Source of the DNA: JABDJX01 sp039942715
GTDB taxonomy: Bacteria; Pseudomonadota; Alphaproteobacteria; Rhodobacterales; Rhodobacteraceae
DNA length: 64,000 bases
NCBI GenBank assembly: GCA_039942715.1
Contig: JBDVBY010000011.1
Location: forward strand, 228,378 to 292,377
Direction of reading: 5' to 3'
Position 1 is the first letter of the stretch. Each line of letters opens with the position of its first letter. Position numbers and translations under genes: made by a program. Below the pieces are notes generated by a model that saw only the letters and a list, made by a program, of their open reading frames with translations, had not been told where the DNA came from and ran no database searches. Below, one piece after another: positions 43,550-51,171 of this stretch.

Positions 43550-44040
43550 AGCTTTGGGGGGTGGTTGGTTGGAAGAATACTGGCAAAACCGGGTTGATGG
43601 AGCGTTTGGTCACGGAATTTACCGGGCGTGGTTTGACGGTTTCGACGCTGAAACATGCCCACCATAACTTCGACATTGATCACCCGGGCAAAGACAGCCA
43701 CCGCCATCGTATGGCGGGTGCGACCCAAGTTCTGTTGGCCAGCCGCAAGCGTTGGGCCTTGATGCATGAATTGCGTGATGAAGAAGAGCCCACGTTAGAG
43801 ACGCTTTTGACCAAGTTATCACCCGTCGATCTTGTGCTGATCGAAGGGTATAAGCGCGACAAACACCCCAAGATTGAAGCGCACCGTGGAGAAGTCGGCA
43901 CGCCCCTGATCGCGCTTGATGATCCAACCATCAAAGCCATAGCCTCAGATTGCCGCGCAACCGCCGAGGGGCGCGTGACGTTTGATCTCAACGACACTGT
44001 CGCGATTGCAGACTTTATCAGCCGCGACTTGGATCTGTGA
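43546..44040 (+). CDS. mobB: Molybdopterin-guanine dinucleotide biosynthesis protein MobB
   Basis: The protein has 164 residues. It is a GTP-binding partner of MobA: Walker A GWKNTGKTGLM (about 7-17), HHNFDIDHPGKDSHRHRMAGA (about 40-60), LVLIEGYKRDKHPKIE (about 105-120). Start ATG overlaps the mobA stop by 4 bp; its TGA overlaps the start of the moeA gene (GTGA). Confidence 0.95.
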   Translation: MKLWGVVGWKNTGKTGLMERLVTEFTGRGLTVSTLKHAHHNFDIDHPGKDSHRHRMAGATQVLLASRKRWALMHELRDEEEPTLETLLTKLSPVDLVLIEGYKRDKHPKIEAHRGEVGTPLIALDDPTIKAIASDCRATAEGRVTFDLNDTVAIADFISRDLDL

Positions 44041-46133
44041 CGTCTTTTGACAGCTTTGCCATCGTAGATTGGAACGCAGGCAATGACACTGGGCGACGCC
44101 CAACCAAGGACGCGATCTGGGTTGGCACTGTTTTAGGCGGCATTGCGCAAGAGCCGATTTATCTGCGAAACCGCCCAACGGCTTTTGACCATCTCTGCAA
44201 ACTGATTGCGAGTGAGCGTGCTGCAAATCGCAGATTGATGATCGGTTTCGATTTTCCTTTTGCCTATCCAAGCGGCTTTGCGAAAGCGTTGAATTGCGGC
44301 ACTAACAAAGAGGTTTGGCGCTTTCTTGAGAGCCATCTTGAAGATACGCCAAAGGGCAATAACCGCTTTGCTTTGGCTGGTAAGCTCAATGAGTTGTTTC
44401 CCGGTGAAGGTCCGTTTTGGTTCAATGGGTTGAAAGCGGATGTTCCCGGCCTGCCGCGCAAAAAGCCCAAGGCACCGATCCATGGGCAACGTGAAAAGCG
44501 TAGAGTCGAAGAGCGTGCGAAGGGAACCTTCACTTGTTGGCAGATGGGTGGCGCGGGTGCTGTCGGCGGCCAAGTGATGACGGGAATGGCGCTATTGTCC
44601 AAGCTTTGCGACCGATTTGAACAAGGCATTGCGGTTTGGCCTTTTGAGCCGCTTAACGCGCCCGTTGCGCTGGTTGAAATCTGGCCTTCGCTTATTGATG
44701 CTGCGGTGAAGGCTGAAAAGGATCCGATCAAAGACCGTGCTCAAGTGCGGCTTTTGGCCAAGGCCTTTGCGCAATTGCCGTCAGAACGGCTTGCGGCAAT
44801 GCTGGATGTTGAAACTGACGAAGAAGGGTGGATACTTGGCGCAGGTTTCGAACAGGAGCTTTTGCGCGCCGCCATGCCACTGACACCCCCACGATTGAAG
44901 AACGATTGTTTTGCACTTCCCCCCGGAGTTGATTGGACGCCGGTTGACGAGGCGTTGGGGCGTCTAAAAGAGCGATTGCAATGTGTTGTGCCCGCCGAAG
45001 AGCGTCCTACAATTTCTGTCGGTGGCATGGTTCTGGCAGAAGATACGATTGCGAAACGTTCCAATCCGCCAGCAGCCAATTCTGCCGTTGATGGCTTTGG
45101 GTTTGCGCACGCGTCGCTTGGGACTGGCGATCAGGTGCTGCCATTGATTGAAGGGCGCGCAGCTGCGGGAGGGCCGTTTGCGGGGCAAGTCCCGAAAGGC
45201 AGTGCCATTCGTATCCTGACTGGCGCGCTTTTGCCCGATGGTGTCGACACTGTTGTGCTGGAAGAAGACACCACGACTGACGGTGCACAGATCGCTTTTG
45301 AAGGCGGTGTGCGCAAAGGGGCCAACGCGCGCAGTGCGGGCGAGGATGTGGCCGGCGGCGATACTATTTTGACAGCTGGAACGCGTCTTGGGCCAACGCA
45401 GCTTGCGCTTCTGGCTGCAACCGGCGTGACGCGTGTGAGCGTTTATCGCCCGTTGCGCGTGGCTGTTTTGTCGACAGGCGATGAGATTGTGGCATCGGGT
45501 GCAACTGATAATCCGGCGCGCACCTATGACGCAAATCGTCCAATGCTGCTGAGCATGATTGAGGATTGGCAGATGGAGCCAATCAACCTGGGGCATGTCA
45601 TTGATGAGCCAGAGATTTTACGGCGAGAGTTGGATGAAGGCGCTGAAAAGGCTGATGTAATTCTGACTTCGGGCGGTGCATCGGCTGGCGATGAAGATCA
45701 TGTTTCGCGCCTTTTGGGCGACACCGGCACGCGCTCGGACTGGCGGATTGCATTGAAGCCGGGGCGGCCACTTGCCTTGGGTGTTTGGAACGGGGTGCCT
45801 GTTTTTGGGTTGCCGGGCAATCCTGTGGCGGCCTTGGTCTGCACAATGATTTTCGCGCGCCCTGCTTTTGCGGTACTCGGCGGCGAGGGCTGGAAGCAAC
45901 CTGATGGCTACATGGTGCCTGCTGGTTTTGAAAAGCGCAAGAAACCGGGTCGGCGTGAATATTTGCGGGCACGCATAGGTGCGGGCGGCCAAGTCGAGGT
46001 ATTCAAATCCGAGGGGTCTGGGCGCATTTCAGGGCTGGCTTGGGCCGATGGACTGGTCGAAATCGAAGACGGTGCGCGCCACATCAAACCGGGTGATCCG
46101 GTGCGCTACATTCCGTTCTCAGGGTTCCGTTGA
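44037..46133 (+). CDS. moeA: Molybdopterin molybdotransferase MoeA with a fused N-terminal domain
   Basis: The protein has 698 residues, about 300 more than normal MoeA (about 400). Residues about 1-300 form an unrelated domain (FAIVDWNAGNDTG, LMIGFDFPFAYPSGFA, GAVGGQVMTGMALLSKL) that looks like an RNase-H/DUF429-type fold (tentative). Residues about 310-698 are MoeA: ANSAVDGFGFA, GSAIRILTGALLPDGVDTVV, VAVLSTGDEI, ILTSGGASAGDEDHVSRLL, and FGLPGNPVAALV, which insert molybdenum into adenylylated molybdopterin. The GTG start at 44037 overlaps the mobB stop by 4 bp. Confidence 0.9.
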   Translation: MTSFDSFAIVDWNAGNDTGRRPTKDAIWVGTVLGGIAQEPIYLRNRPTAFDHLCKLIASERAANRRLMIGFDFPFAYPSGFAKALNCGTNKEVWRFLESHLEDTPKGNNRFALAGKLNELFPGEGPFWFNGLKADVPGLPRKKPKAPIHGQREKRRVEERAKGTFTCWQMGGAGAVGGQVMTGMALLSKLCDRFEQGIAVWPFEPLNAPVALVEIWPSLIDAAVKAEKDPIKDRAQVRLLAKAFAQLPSERLAAMLDVETDEEGWILGAGFEQELLRAAMPLTPPRLKNDCFALPPGVDWTPVDEALGRLKERLQCVVPAEERPTISVGGMVLAEDTIAKRSNPPAANSAVDGFGFAHASLGTGDQVLPLIEGRAAAGGPFAGQVPKGSAIRILTGALLPDGVDTVVLEEDTTTDGAQIAFEGGVRKGANARSAGEDVAGGDTILTAGTRLGPTQLALLAATGVTRVSVYRPLRVAVLSTGDEIVASGATDNPARTYDANRPMLLSMIEDWQMEPINLGHVIDEPEILRRELDEGAEKADVILTSGGASAGDEDHVSRLLGDTGTRSDWRIALKPGRPLALGVWNGVPVFGLPGNPVAALVCTMIFARPAFAVLGGEGWKQPDGYMVPAGFEKRKKPGRREYLRARIGAGGQVEVFKSEGSGRISGLAWADGLVEIEDGARHIKPGDPVRYIPFSGFR

Positions 46134-46316
46134 GCGCCGCGCGACCGGTTCGCAGCCTGTGCCCCCGATACCATCATCATCACCAATGTCGCATTCATCA
46201 GATCGAACAGCGGCCAGATCCTCTTCGATCATTGGCTCCTCTGCCATGATCACTTCTTCCTGTACGGCACAGGCGGACAGGGCGAAAAGGGCCAAAAATC
46301 CGATACGTCTGATCAT
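46119..46316 (-). CDS. Small acidic lipoprotein
   Basis: The protein has 65 residues. A signal peptide with lipobox (MIRRIGFLALFALSAC) places Cys16 for lipidation. The mature part is very acidic (EEVIMAEEPMIEEDLAAVRSDECDIGDDDG) with two more cysteines (DECDIGDDDGIGGTGCEP) that could form a disulfide. It overlaps the upstream DUF6502 gene by 4 bp and the convergent moeA by 15 bp. Unknown function. Confidence 0.75.
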   Translation of the reverse strand: MIRRIGFLALFALSACAVQEEVIMAEEPMIEEDLAAVRSDECDIGDDDGIGGTGCEPVARRSTEP

Positions 46317-47050
46317 GTGTCGCCCTTTACGGTGTAGAAGTAGCTTCCCGCGCGGAACCGATGTGCGCCGGTGCTTTCCCCTTTCATCTGGGAGGCCTTT
46401 TGACTGATTTTTTCAAGGATTTCCATCTCTGCCGTTGCAAAATCAGTCTCTAACTCAGCGATTTGTGCGTCTGTCAGTTTGGTGTAGTGAACGGCGCGCT
46501 CAAAATGTCGGGGATCGCGGCCAAGCACATTTTCGGTCGCAGCAGACGCGTGGTCGCCAACATTGCGCGCCAGATAGGCGATCTGATCGCCGGTTCCGGC
46601 AAGCGGCTGATAGCTTGTTGCTTGAAGTGTGACGGTGACATCGTCGAGCGCAACTGTCCCAGCGGCCTCTAAGGCATCGAGCATTGTGCGCGGGTGCACG
46701 TCCCGGTGAACAATTTGTGCCAGAGCCTCGAAAGACGGGGCAGGGCCACTTTTCGGCAAGGTTTTGGCATAGCCCGGCTCGGACTGCCATAGCGCAACGA
46801 GGCGGGAAAGGTGGTGGACGCGCTTTTCTTTGAGCTTTTCGTCCTTCAGTCGCGCCACATCACGACGCTGCAGGCCTGTCATGACAGACAATCTACTGTC
46901 GGTGACTTTCATGCCTTCTTGCTCTGCCTGGGCCTGCGCGGCGGCGATGTAGTGCGATTTCATGCGTTCCATGAATTCAGGGAATACCACGCCGCGCGCA
47001 ACAAGAACGCGGGCGGTTGGAGCAAGGAGGGCGTCGAGCAAATTTAACAT
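46313..47050 (-). CDS. DUF6502 family protein, probable DNA-binding regulator
   Basis: The protein has 245 residues from MLNLLDALLAPTARVLVARG. The N-terminal third contains a helix-turn-helix-like stretch (TDSRLSVMTGLQRRDVARLKDE, residues about 49-70). The remainder is helical, ending MKGESTGAHRFRAGSYFYTVK. I recognise it as DUF6502. It is divergent from the vWA lipoprotein gene, with an imperfect palindrome and promoter in the 79 bp between them, so autoregulation and control of the vWA gene are plausible (inference). A GTG five codons upstream is an alternative start. Confidence 0.8.
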   Translation of the reverse strand: MLNLLDALLAPTARVLVARGVVFPEFMERMKSHYIAAAQAQAEQEGMKVTDSRLSVMTGLQRRDVARLKDEKLKEKRVHHLSRLVALWQSEPGYAKTLPKSGPAPSFEALAQIVHRDVHPRTMLDALEAAGTVALDDVTVTLQATSYQPLAGTGDQIAYLARNVGDHASAATENVLGRDPRHFERAVHYTKLTDAQIAELETDFATAEMEILEKISQKASQMKGESTGAHRFRAGSYFYTVKGDT

Positions 47051-47072
47051 ATGGGCAATATGCACATTTTTC

Positions 47073-47102
47073 TTGACAGGCGCAAGGGAGTCAGAATATG
47101 TG
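47073..47102 (+). promoter_or_regulatory. Candidate sigma-70 promoter for the vWA gene
   Basis: TTGACA (47073-47078) matches the -35 consensus exactly. 17 bp later comes ATATGT (47096-47101), a moderate -10 element. Start of transcription would fall within the operator-like repeat at 47099-47113. Confidence 0.5.
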
Positions 47103-47113
47103 CAATTTACACA
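47099..47113. promoter_or_regulatory. Operator-like imperfect palindrome
   Basis: TGTGCAATTTACACA is symmetrical in six of seven arm pairs. A further half-site TGCACAT lies at 47061-47067 near the DUF6502 start. The arrangement would let one regulator cover both divergent start regions. Confidence 0.5.
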
Positions 47114-47129
47114 TTAATTGGAGTTGCCC

Positions 47130-48371
47130 ATGTTTGCCCCATCGCGTTTCGCGCCAATCGTTTTCGCACTTGGACTTGCCGCCTGTTCTGGACCCTCGCT
47201 GGAAGAGCCGATGATGGAGTCTGCAATCGTCGGTGATATTGAGACGATTGCGCCGACGCCGCGTGCGAAAAATACGGGGCCCGTGCGGGCAGGGGTGCTG
47301 ACGGCAGGTGACATTGATGATGCGATGAACTTGAACGCTTTTCGCCGAGTGGCGGCTCAAGCTGCGCGCGAATTTGAGCTTCCAAACCCGGCAGGCGGGC
47401 AAGTTGTGGCGCTGAATTTGGTTGGTCCAAGCCGCGCTCCAGCACCCGGAGTTCGGATTACACTGCGCCGACCCGGTGCAACCGAGCCGTTCTACGATGG
47501 GTATTCGGGTGTTGGCGGGCGTGTTGCGGTGTTCCCGGCTCTTTATGGGGCCAACAACTTGAAAAACGTCGAGATGCGCGCCTTTAGTGAGAGTGGGCAA
47601 ACACGTGTGTTAGAGACTGTTTCTCTGGGAAAAAGCGTCGAAATTGTCTTGCCATTTGAAAGCACCTGGGAGCCTGACTTTATGGACCTTGCTTTGGTTG
47701 TCGACACCACTGGAAGCATGGCAGACGAGCTTGATTGGCTGACACGCGACCTGTTTCGGATTGTCGAGCAGGCACGCAAGATCAAGCCGGATGTTGATAT
47801 TCGATATGGTCTGATCGTGTACCGGGATCACGGCGATGAATATGTCGTACGCAACTATGGGTTCACCAAAAACCGACGGGTGATGGCCGACTGGTTGCGC
47901 GGTGAGAAAGCTTCAGGTGGTGGTGATTATCCAGAAGCCGCTGCGCAGGCGCTTGGCGCGGCGGTGGATTTGGATTGGCGGCGCGGCAAAGGTGAGCGCT
48001 TGGTGTTTCAAATTGCGGATGCGCCGCCCCATCGCGAAGATGCCGGTCGCTATCTTAAAGCCGTGCGTGAGGCGGCTGGCAAGGGTGTGCAGGTATTTGG
48101 GCTTGGTGCCAGTGGTGTGGCGCATGAGGCCGAGTATCTGATGCGTCAAGCGGCAGTTGCCACAGGTGGGCGGTACATCTTTTTGACGGACGATAGCGGA
48201 GTTGGTCAGGGCCACGCAGAACCTACTGTCTCTTGTTACCGCATGACCTCGCTTAGTGGATTGGTGCGGCGCGTGCTGATGTCAGAATTAAGCGGCCGGC
48301 GTTTTGAGGCGGTGGAACAGGACATTCTTCGGGAGGTTGGAAGTTATCGAGCAGGACGGTGTATTAACTAG
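47130..48371 (+). CDS. von Willebrand factor type A domain lipoprotein
   Basis: The protein has 413 residues. A signal peptide with lipobox ALGLAAC is followed by a linker and a small beta domain (about 75-165). The vWA domain (about 178-370) has the MIDAS DxTGS as VVDTTGSMADEL, the middle motif GLIVYRDHGDEY and GGGDYPEAAAQAL, with ADAPPHREDAGRY late in the domain. It is a lipid-anchored, metal-ion-dependent binding protein, probably in the outer-membrane or periplasmic space (inference). TTGGAG lies 8 bp before ATG 47130. It ends with a strong terminator. Confidence 0.88.
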   Translation: MFAPSRFAPIVFALGLAACSGPSLEEPMMESAIVGDIETIAPTPRAKNTGPVRAGVLTAGDIDDAMNLNAFRRVAAQAAREFELPNPAGGQVVALNLVGPSRAPAPGVRITLRRPGATEPFYDGYSGVGGRVAVFPALYGANNLKNVEMRAFSESGQTRVLETVSLGKSVEIVLPFESTWEPDFMDLALVVDTTGSMADELDWLTRDLFRIVEQARKIKPDVDIRYGLIVYRDHGDEYVVRNYGFTKNRRVMADWLRGEKASGGGDYPEAAAQALGAAVDLDWRRGKGERLVFQIADAPPHREDAGRYLKAVREAAGKGVQVFGLGASGVAHEAEYLMRQAAVATGGRYIFLTDDSGVGQGHAEPTVSCYRMTSLSGLVRRVLMSELSGRRFEAVEQDILREVGSYRAGRCIN

Positions 48372-48388
48372 TATTCCCAAGAAGCAAG

Positions 48389-48416
48389 CGGCCCGCCAGA
48401 AAGAGCGGGCCGTTTT
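48389..48416 (+). terminator. Strong intrinsic terminator after the vWA gene
   Basis: The stem CGGCCCGC / GCGGGCCG has an 8-base loop, followed by TTTTGTT, 18 bp after the stop codon. Confidence 0.9.
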
Positions 48417-48458
48417 GTTATTCGTGGCTTTGTTTCGCCGCTTCGTGTCGATCCATGC

Positions 48459-48500
48459 GAAGGGCGCTGCCCTTCCTCGAGGGATTTTTCCAAGAAGAAG
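48459..48500 (+). repeat. Extragenic hairpin plus A/T-tail element, copy 6
   Basis: GAAGGGC-GCT-GCCCTTC is followed by GGGATTTTTCCAAGAAGAAG (48481-48500), the same architecture as 13952-14013. It sits between the vWA terminator and the pckA stop codon. Confidence 0.75.
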
Positions 48501-48512
48501 ACCGCAGCGGGA

Positions 48513-50117
48513 TCAACCGATGGCAACAGACTTAATATCTTCGTCGATATGTCGTTCGTACTGGGCGAAGTTGTCGGCGAACATGCCGACGAGTTTGATT
48601 GCTTGCGCATCGTAAGCGTCTTTATCACCCCATGTGCGGCGTGGATCGAGCAAGATGTCGGGGACAGCGCTGGCTTTGACGTGCGTTGGCACCTCAAACC
48701 CGAAGTTCGGGTCTTTGCGGTATGTTGCATCGGCCAGTGAGCCGTCGAGCGCCGCGGTTAGCAAAGCGCGTGTCGCTTTAATGGGCATACGTTCCCCAGT
48801 GCCGTAAGCGCCGCCGGTCCAGCCTGTGTTCACCAACCAGCAGGTGGCGCCGTGCGACGCGATCTTTTCGCGCAACAAGTTCCCGTAAACTTCGGGGCGT
48901 TGTGGCATGAACGGCGCCCCAAAGCAGGTTGAGAATGTTGGCGTTGGTTCTGTTACACCGCGCTCTGTACCGGCCACTTTGGCCGTGAAGCCGCTAAGGA
49001 AGTGGTACATCGCTTGTGCTGGTGTCAGGCGCGCTATCGGAGGCAGAACGCCAAATGCGTCACAGGTCAGCATGACAATGTTCTTTGGGTGGCCGCCAAC
49101 AGCCGTTGGCGAGGCGTTCGATATGTAGTGCAGCGGATAGGCGCAGCGCATGTTCGCGGTTAGGCTGTCGTCTTCAAAGTCTAGCTCTTTGGTTTCAGGG
49201 TCGTAGACCATGTTTTCAATGACCGTGCCGAATTTGGTCGTCGTGTCGTAGATCTCTGGCTCGGCCTCGCGGCTTAGATTGATTGTCTTGGCGTAACAGC
49301 CGCCCTCAAAGTTGAACGTGCCGCGATCGGACCAACCGTGCTCGTCGTCGCCAATCAGCACACGGCTCGGATCGGCCGAAAGCGTGGTTTTGCCGGTGCC
49401 AGAGAGGCCGAAGAAAACAGCGGTATCAACCGGATTGCCCGGTGCATGGTTCGCCGAGCAGTGCATCGGCATTATGCCTTTTTCGGGCAGTAGATAGTTG
49501 AGCAGCGTAAAGACGGATTTTTTGTTTTCGCCTGCGTACTCGGTTCCACCGATGAGGATCAGTTTGCGATCAAAGTTCATCGCGATCACTGTTTCGGATT
49601 GGCAGTTATGCCGTTTTGGATCTGCGCGGAAGGATGGCGAGTTAATGACGGTAAATTCGGGGATGAACGCATCAAGCTCGTCACGCTCGGGACGGCGAAG
49701 CATGTGGCGAATGAAAAGAGAATGCCACGCAAGTTCGGTCACAACGCGTACGTCCAGACGGTGGTTTGCATCTGCGCCACCAAAAAGGTCTTGAACGAAG
49801 TAGTCGCGGCCCTGCATGTGGGCCTGCATGTCTTCATAAAGGCGATCAAACCCCGTTTCAGACATCGGCGTGTTGTTTTCCCACCAAATCTTGTCTTCGA
49901 CGGACGGCGTGCGCACTACGTGCTTGTCGTTGGGGGAACGGCCAGTGAACTTGCCTGTAGACACCAAGAACGTGCCGCCCTTGCCAAGCTCGCCTTCGTC
50001 CAAGCGCAGGGCGTGGCCGATCAAATCAGGCTCGGTCAGATTATAATAGACTTCTCCCAGTCCCTTCAGCCCTTGGGTTTCAAGGGTGTGATCTGGGTTC
50101 ATGCGTCCATGGCTCAT
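48513..50117 (-). CDS. pckA: Phosphoenolpyruvate carboxykinase (ATP)
   Basis: The protein has 534 residues. It decarboxylates and phosphorylates oxaloacetate to PEP, the entry step of gluconeogenesis. The P-loop GLSGTGKTTLS (about 239-249), the metal/substrate segment IGDDEHGWSDRGTFNFEGGCYAKTI and RMPIKATRALL-type segments are present. The start at MSHGRMNPD is preceded by GGAGAG. The upstream in-frame stretch is non-coding. Two GTTAGCGC operators lie 95 and 126 bp upstream. It is divergent from chvI, as in other Alphaproteobacteria. Confidence 0.97.
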   Translation of the reverse strand: MSHGRMNPDHTLETQGLKGLGEVYYNLTEPDLIGHALRLDEGELGKGGTFLVSTGKFTGRSPNDKHVVRTPSVEDKIWWENNTPMSETGFDRLYEDMQAHMQGRDYFVQDLFGGADANHRLDVRVVTELAWHSLFIRHMLRRPERDELDAFIPEFTVINSPSFRADPKRHNCQSETVIAMNFDRKLILIGGTEYAGENKKSVFTLLNYLLPEKGIMPMHCSANHAPGNPVDTAVFFGLSGTGKTTLSADPSRVLIGDDEHGWSDRGTFNFEGGCYAKTINLSREAEPEIYDTTTKFGTVIENMVYDPETKELDFEDDSLTANMRCAYPLHYISNASPTAVGGHPKNIVMLTCDAFGVLPPIARLTPAQAMYHFLSGFTAKVAGTERGVTEPTPTFSTCFGAPFMPQRPEVYGNLLREKIASHGATCWLVNTGWTGGAYGTGERMPIKATRALLTAALDGSLADATYRKDPNFGFEVPTHVKASAVPDILLDPRRTWGDKDAYDAQAIKLVGMFADNFAQYERHIDEDIKSVAIG

Positions 50118-50390
50118 TGTTTTGTCTCTCCTTGGGCAAAACGCTGGATTAGAGTTGCGATGGGGGACTATAGGCAGGCGCAAATCGCTATGAACAGGAC
50201 GCATTCGCACAGTTAGCGCCACCAATGTGTTGATTTTCTTGAGTTAGCGCCAACATCATGCCCAAGCTGGGTCGCAAATGGTCCAACTGAGGCAAATTAG
50301 CCATTCTGAAACATAAATATCGTCTCTTAGGCGTGTCGAATTCACATGATTCGCACATTATTGTTGAATTACCCTAAGGGAGACACGAAT
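50118..50390. other. Regulatory intergenic region between pckA and the chvI leader
   Basis: No gene up to the short leader ORF at 50391. The region holds the paired GTTAGCGC sites (50212-50254) on the pckA side and an A/T-rich stretch (50286-50370) on the chvI side where promoters are expected. No certain -35/-10 pair was identified. Confidence 0.6.
50212..50254. promoter_or_regulatory. Two GTTAGCGC operators, 31 bp apart, upstream of pckA
   Basis: GTTAGCGCCACC (50212-50223) and GTTAGCGCCAAC (50243-50254). The second is 11 of 12 bases to the palindrome GTTAGCGCTAAC. That motif is associated with LacI-type central-carbon regulators (CceR) of Rhodobacterales, from memory. The 31-bp distance is three helical turns, favouring cooperative binding on one DNA face. 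Confidence 0.65.
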
Positions 50391-50429
50391 ATGCCCAGAA
50401 AAAGACATCGTATAATGCGCCAACAATAA
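50391..50429 (+). CDS. Candidate 12-residue basic leader peptide before chvI
   Basis: ATG is preceded by AAGGGAGA (8 bp gap), a good ribosome-binding site. The product MPRKRHRIMRQQ has five Arg/Lys in the first seven residues, and two of the Arg codons are AGA. It ends 31 bp before chvI. The short size makes chance possible, but the strong ribosome-binding site and composition suggest a translated regulatory leader. Confidence 0.4.
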   Translation: MPRKRHRIMRQQ

Positions 50430-50460
50430 GGCGTTTAAGAGCAGTAAAAGGATTAACCTA

Positions 50461-51165
50461 ATGTCGAGGATCGCACTGGTCGATGATGACCGGAATATTC
50501 TGACGTCCGTGTCTATGACACTTGAGGCCGAGGGTTTCGAGGTAGAGACATATAATGATGGGCAGGCAGCGCTTGATGCCTTCAACAAGAAGCTGCCGGA
50601 TATGGCTGTCTTCGATATAAAGATGCCACGCATGGATGGGATGGACCTGTTGCAGCGCGTGCGTCAGAAGACATCGATGCCGGTGATTTTCCTAACCTCC
50701 AAAGATGATGAGATTGATGAAGTCTTGGGTCTGCGGATGGGTGCGGATGACTACGTCAAAAAACCTTTCTCCCAGCGTCTGCTAGTAGAGCGCATTCGTG
50801 CGTTGCTACGCCGTCAGGAAGTTATCGCTGGTGACGGCGAAGGTGGAGAGATTGATCAGGCACAGGTTATGGTGCGCGGTGATTTGCGGATGGACCCGCT
50901 GCGTCACTCGGTAACCTGGAAGACACGCGAAGTGTCGCTGACGGTCACTGAATTCCTGCTGTTGCAGGCTTTGGCTCAGCGTCCTGGTTTCGTGAAGAGC
51001 CGCGATCAGCTGATGGATGTGGCCTACGATGATCAGGTTTACGTGGATGACCGCACCATCGATAGTCATATCAAGCGACTGCGCAAAAAGATGCGCATGG
51101 TCGACGATGATTTCGGCGCTATTGAGACGCTTTACGGTATCGGATATCGCTACAACGAAGAGTAG
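50461..51165 (+). CDS. chvI: Two-component response regulator ChvI
   Basis: The protein has 234 residues, an OmpR-type regulator. The receiver domain (1-115) has VDDD acidic residues 8-10, phosphoacceptor Asp52 in FDIKMPRMDG, and Lys101 in the DDYVKKPF loop. The winged-helix DNA-binding domain (about 130-230) contains LTVTEFLLLQALAQRPGFVKSRDQL and TIDSHIKRLRKKMR. It responds to ChvG, governing acid/envelope stress, exopolysaccharide and often pckA-type carbon genes (family knowledge). AAAGGA lies 9 bp upstream. 6 bp separate it from chvG. Confidence 0.96.
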   Translation: MSRIALVDDDRNILTSVSMTLEAEGFEVETYNDGQAALDAFNKKLPDMAVFDIKMPRMDGMDLLQRVRQKTSMPVIFLTSKDDEIDEVLGLRMGADDYVKKPFSQRLLVERIRALLRRQEVIAGDGEGGEIDQAQVMVRGDLRMDPLRHSVTWKTREVSLTVTEFLLLQALAQRPGFVKSRDQLMDVAYDDQVYVDDRTIDSHIKRLRKKMRMVDDDFGAIETLYGIGYRYNEE

Positions 51166-51171
51166 TTTTAG

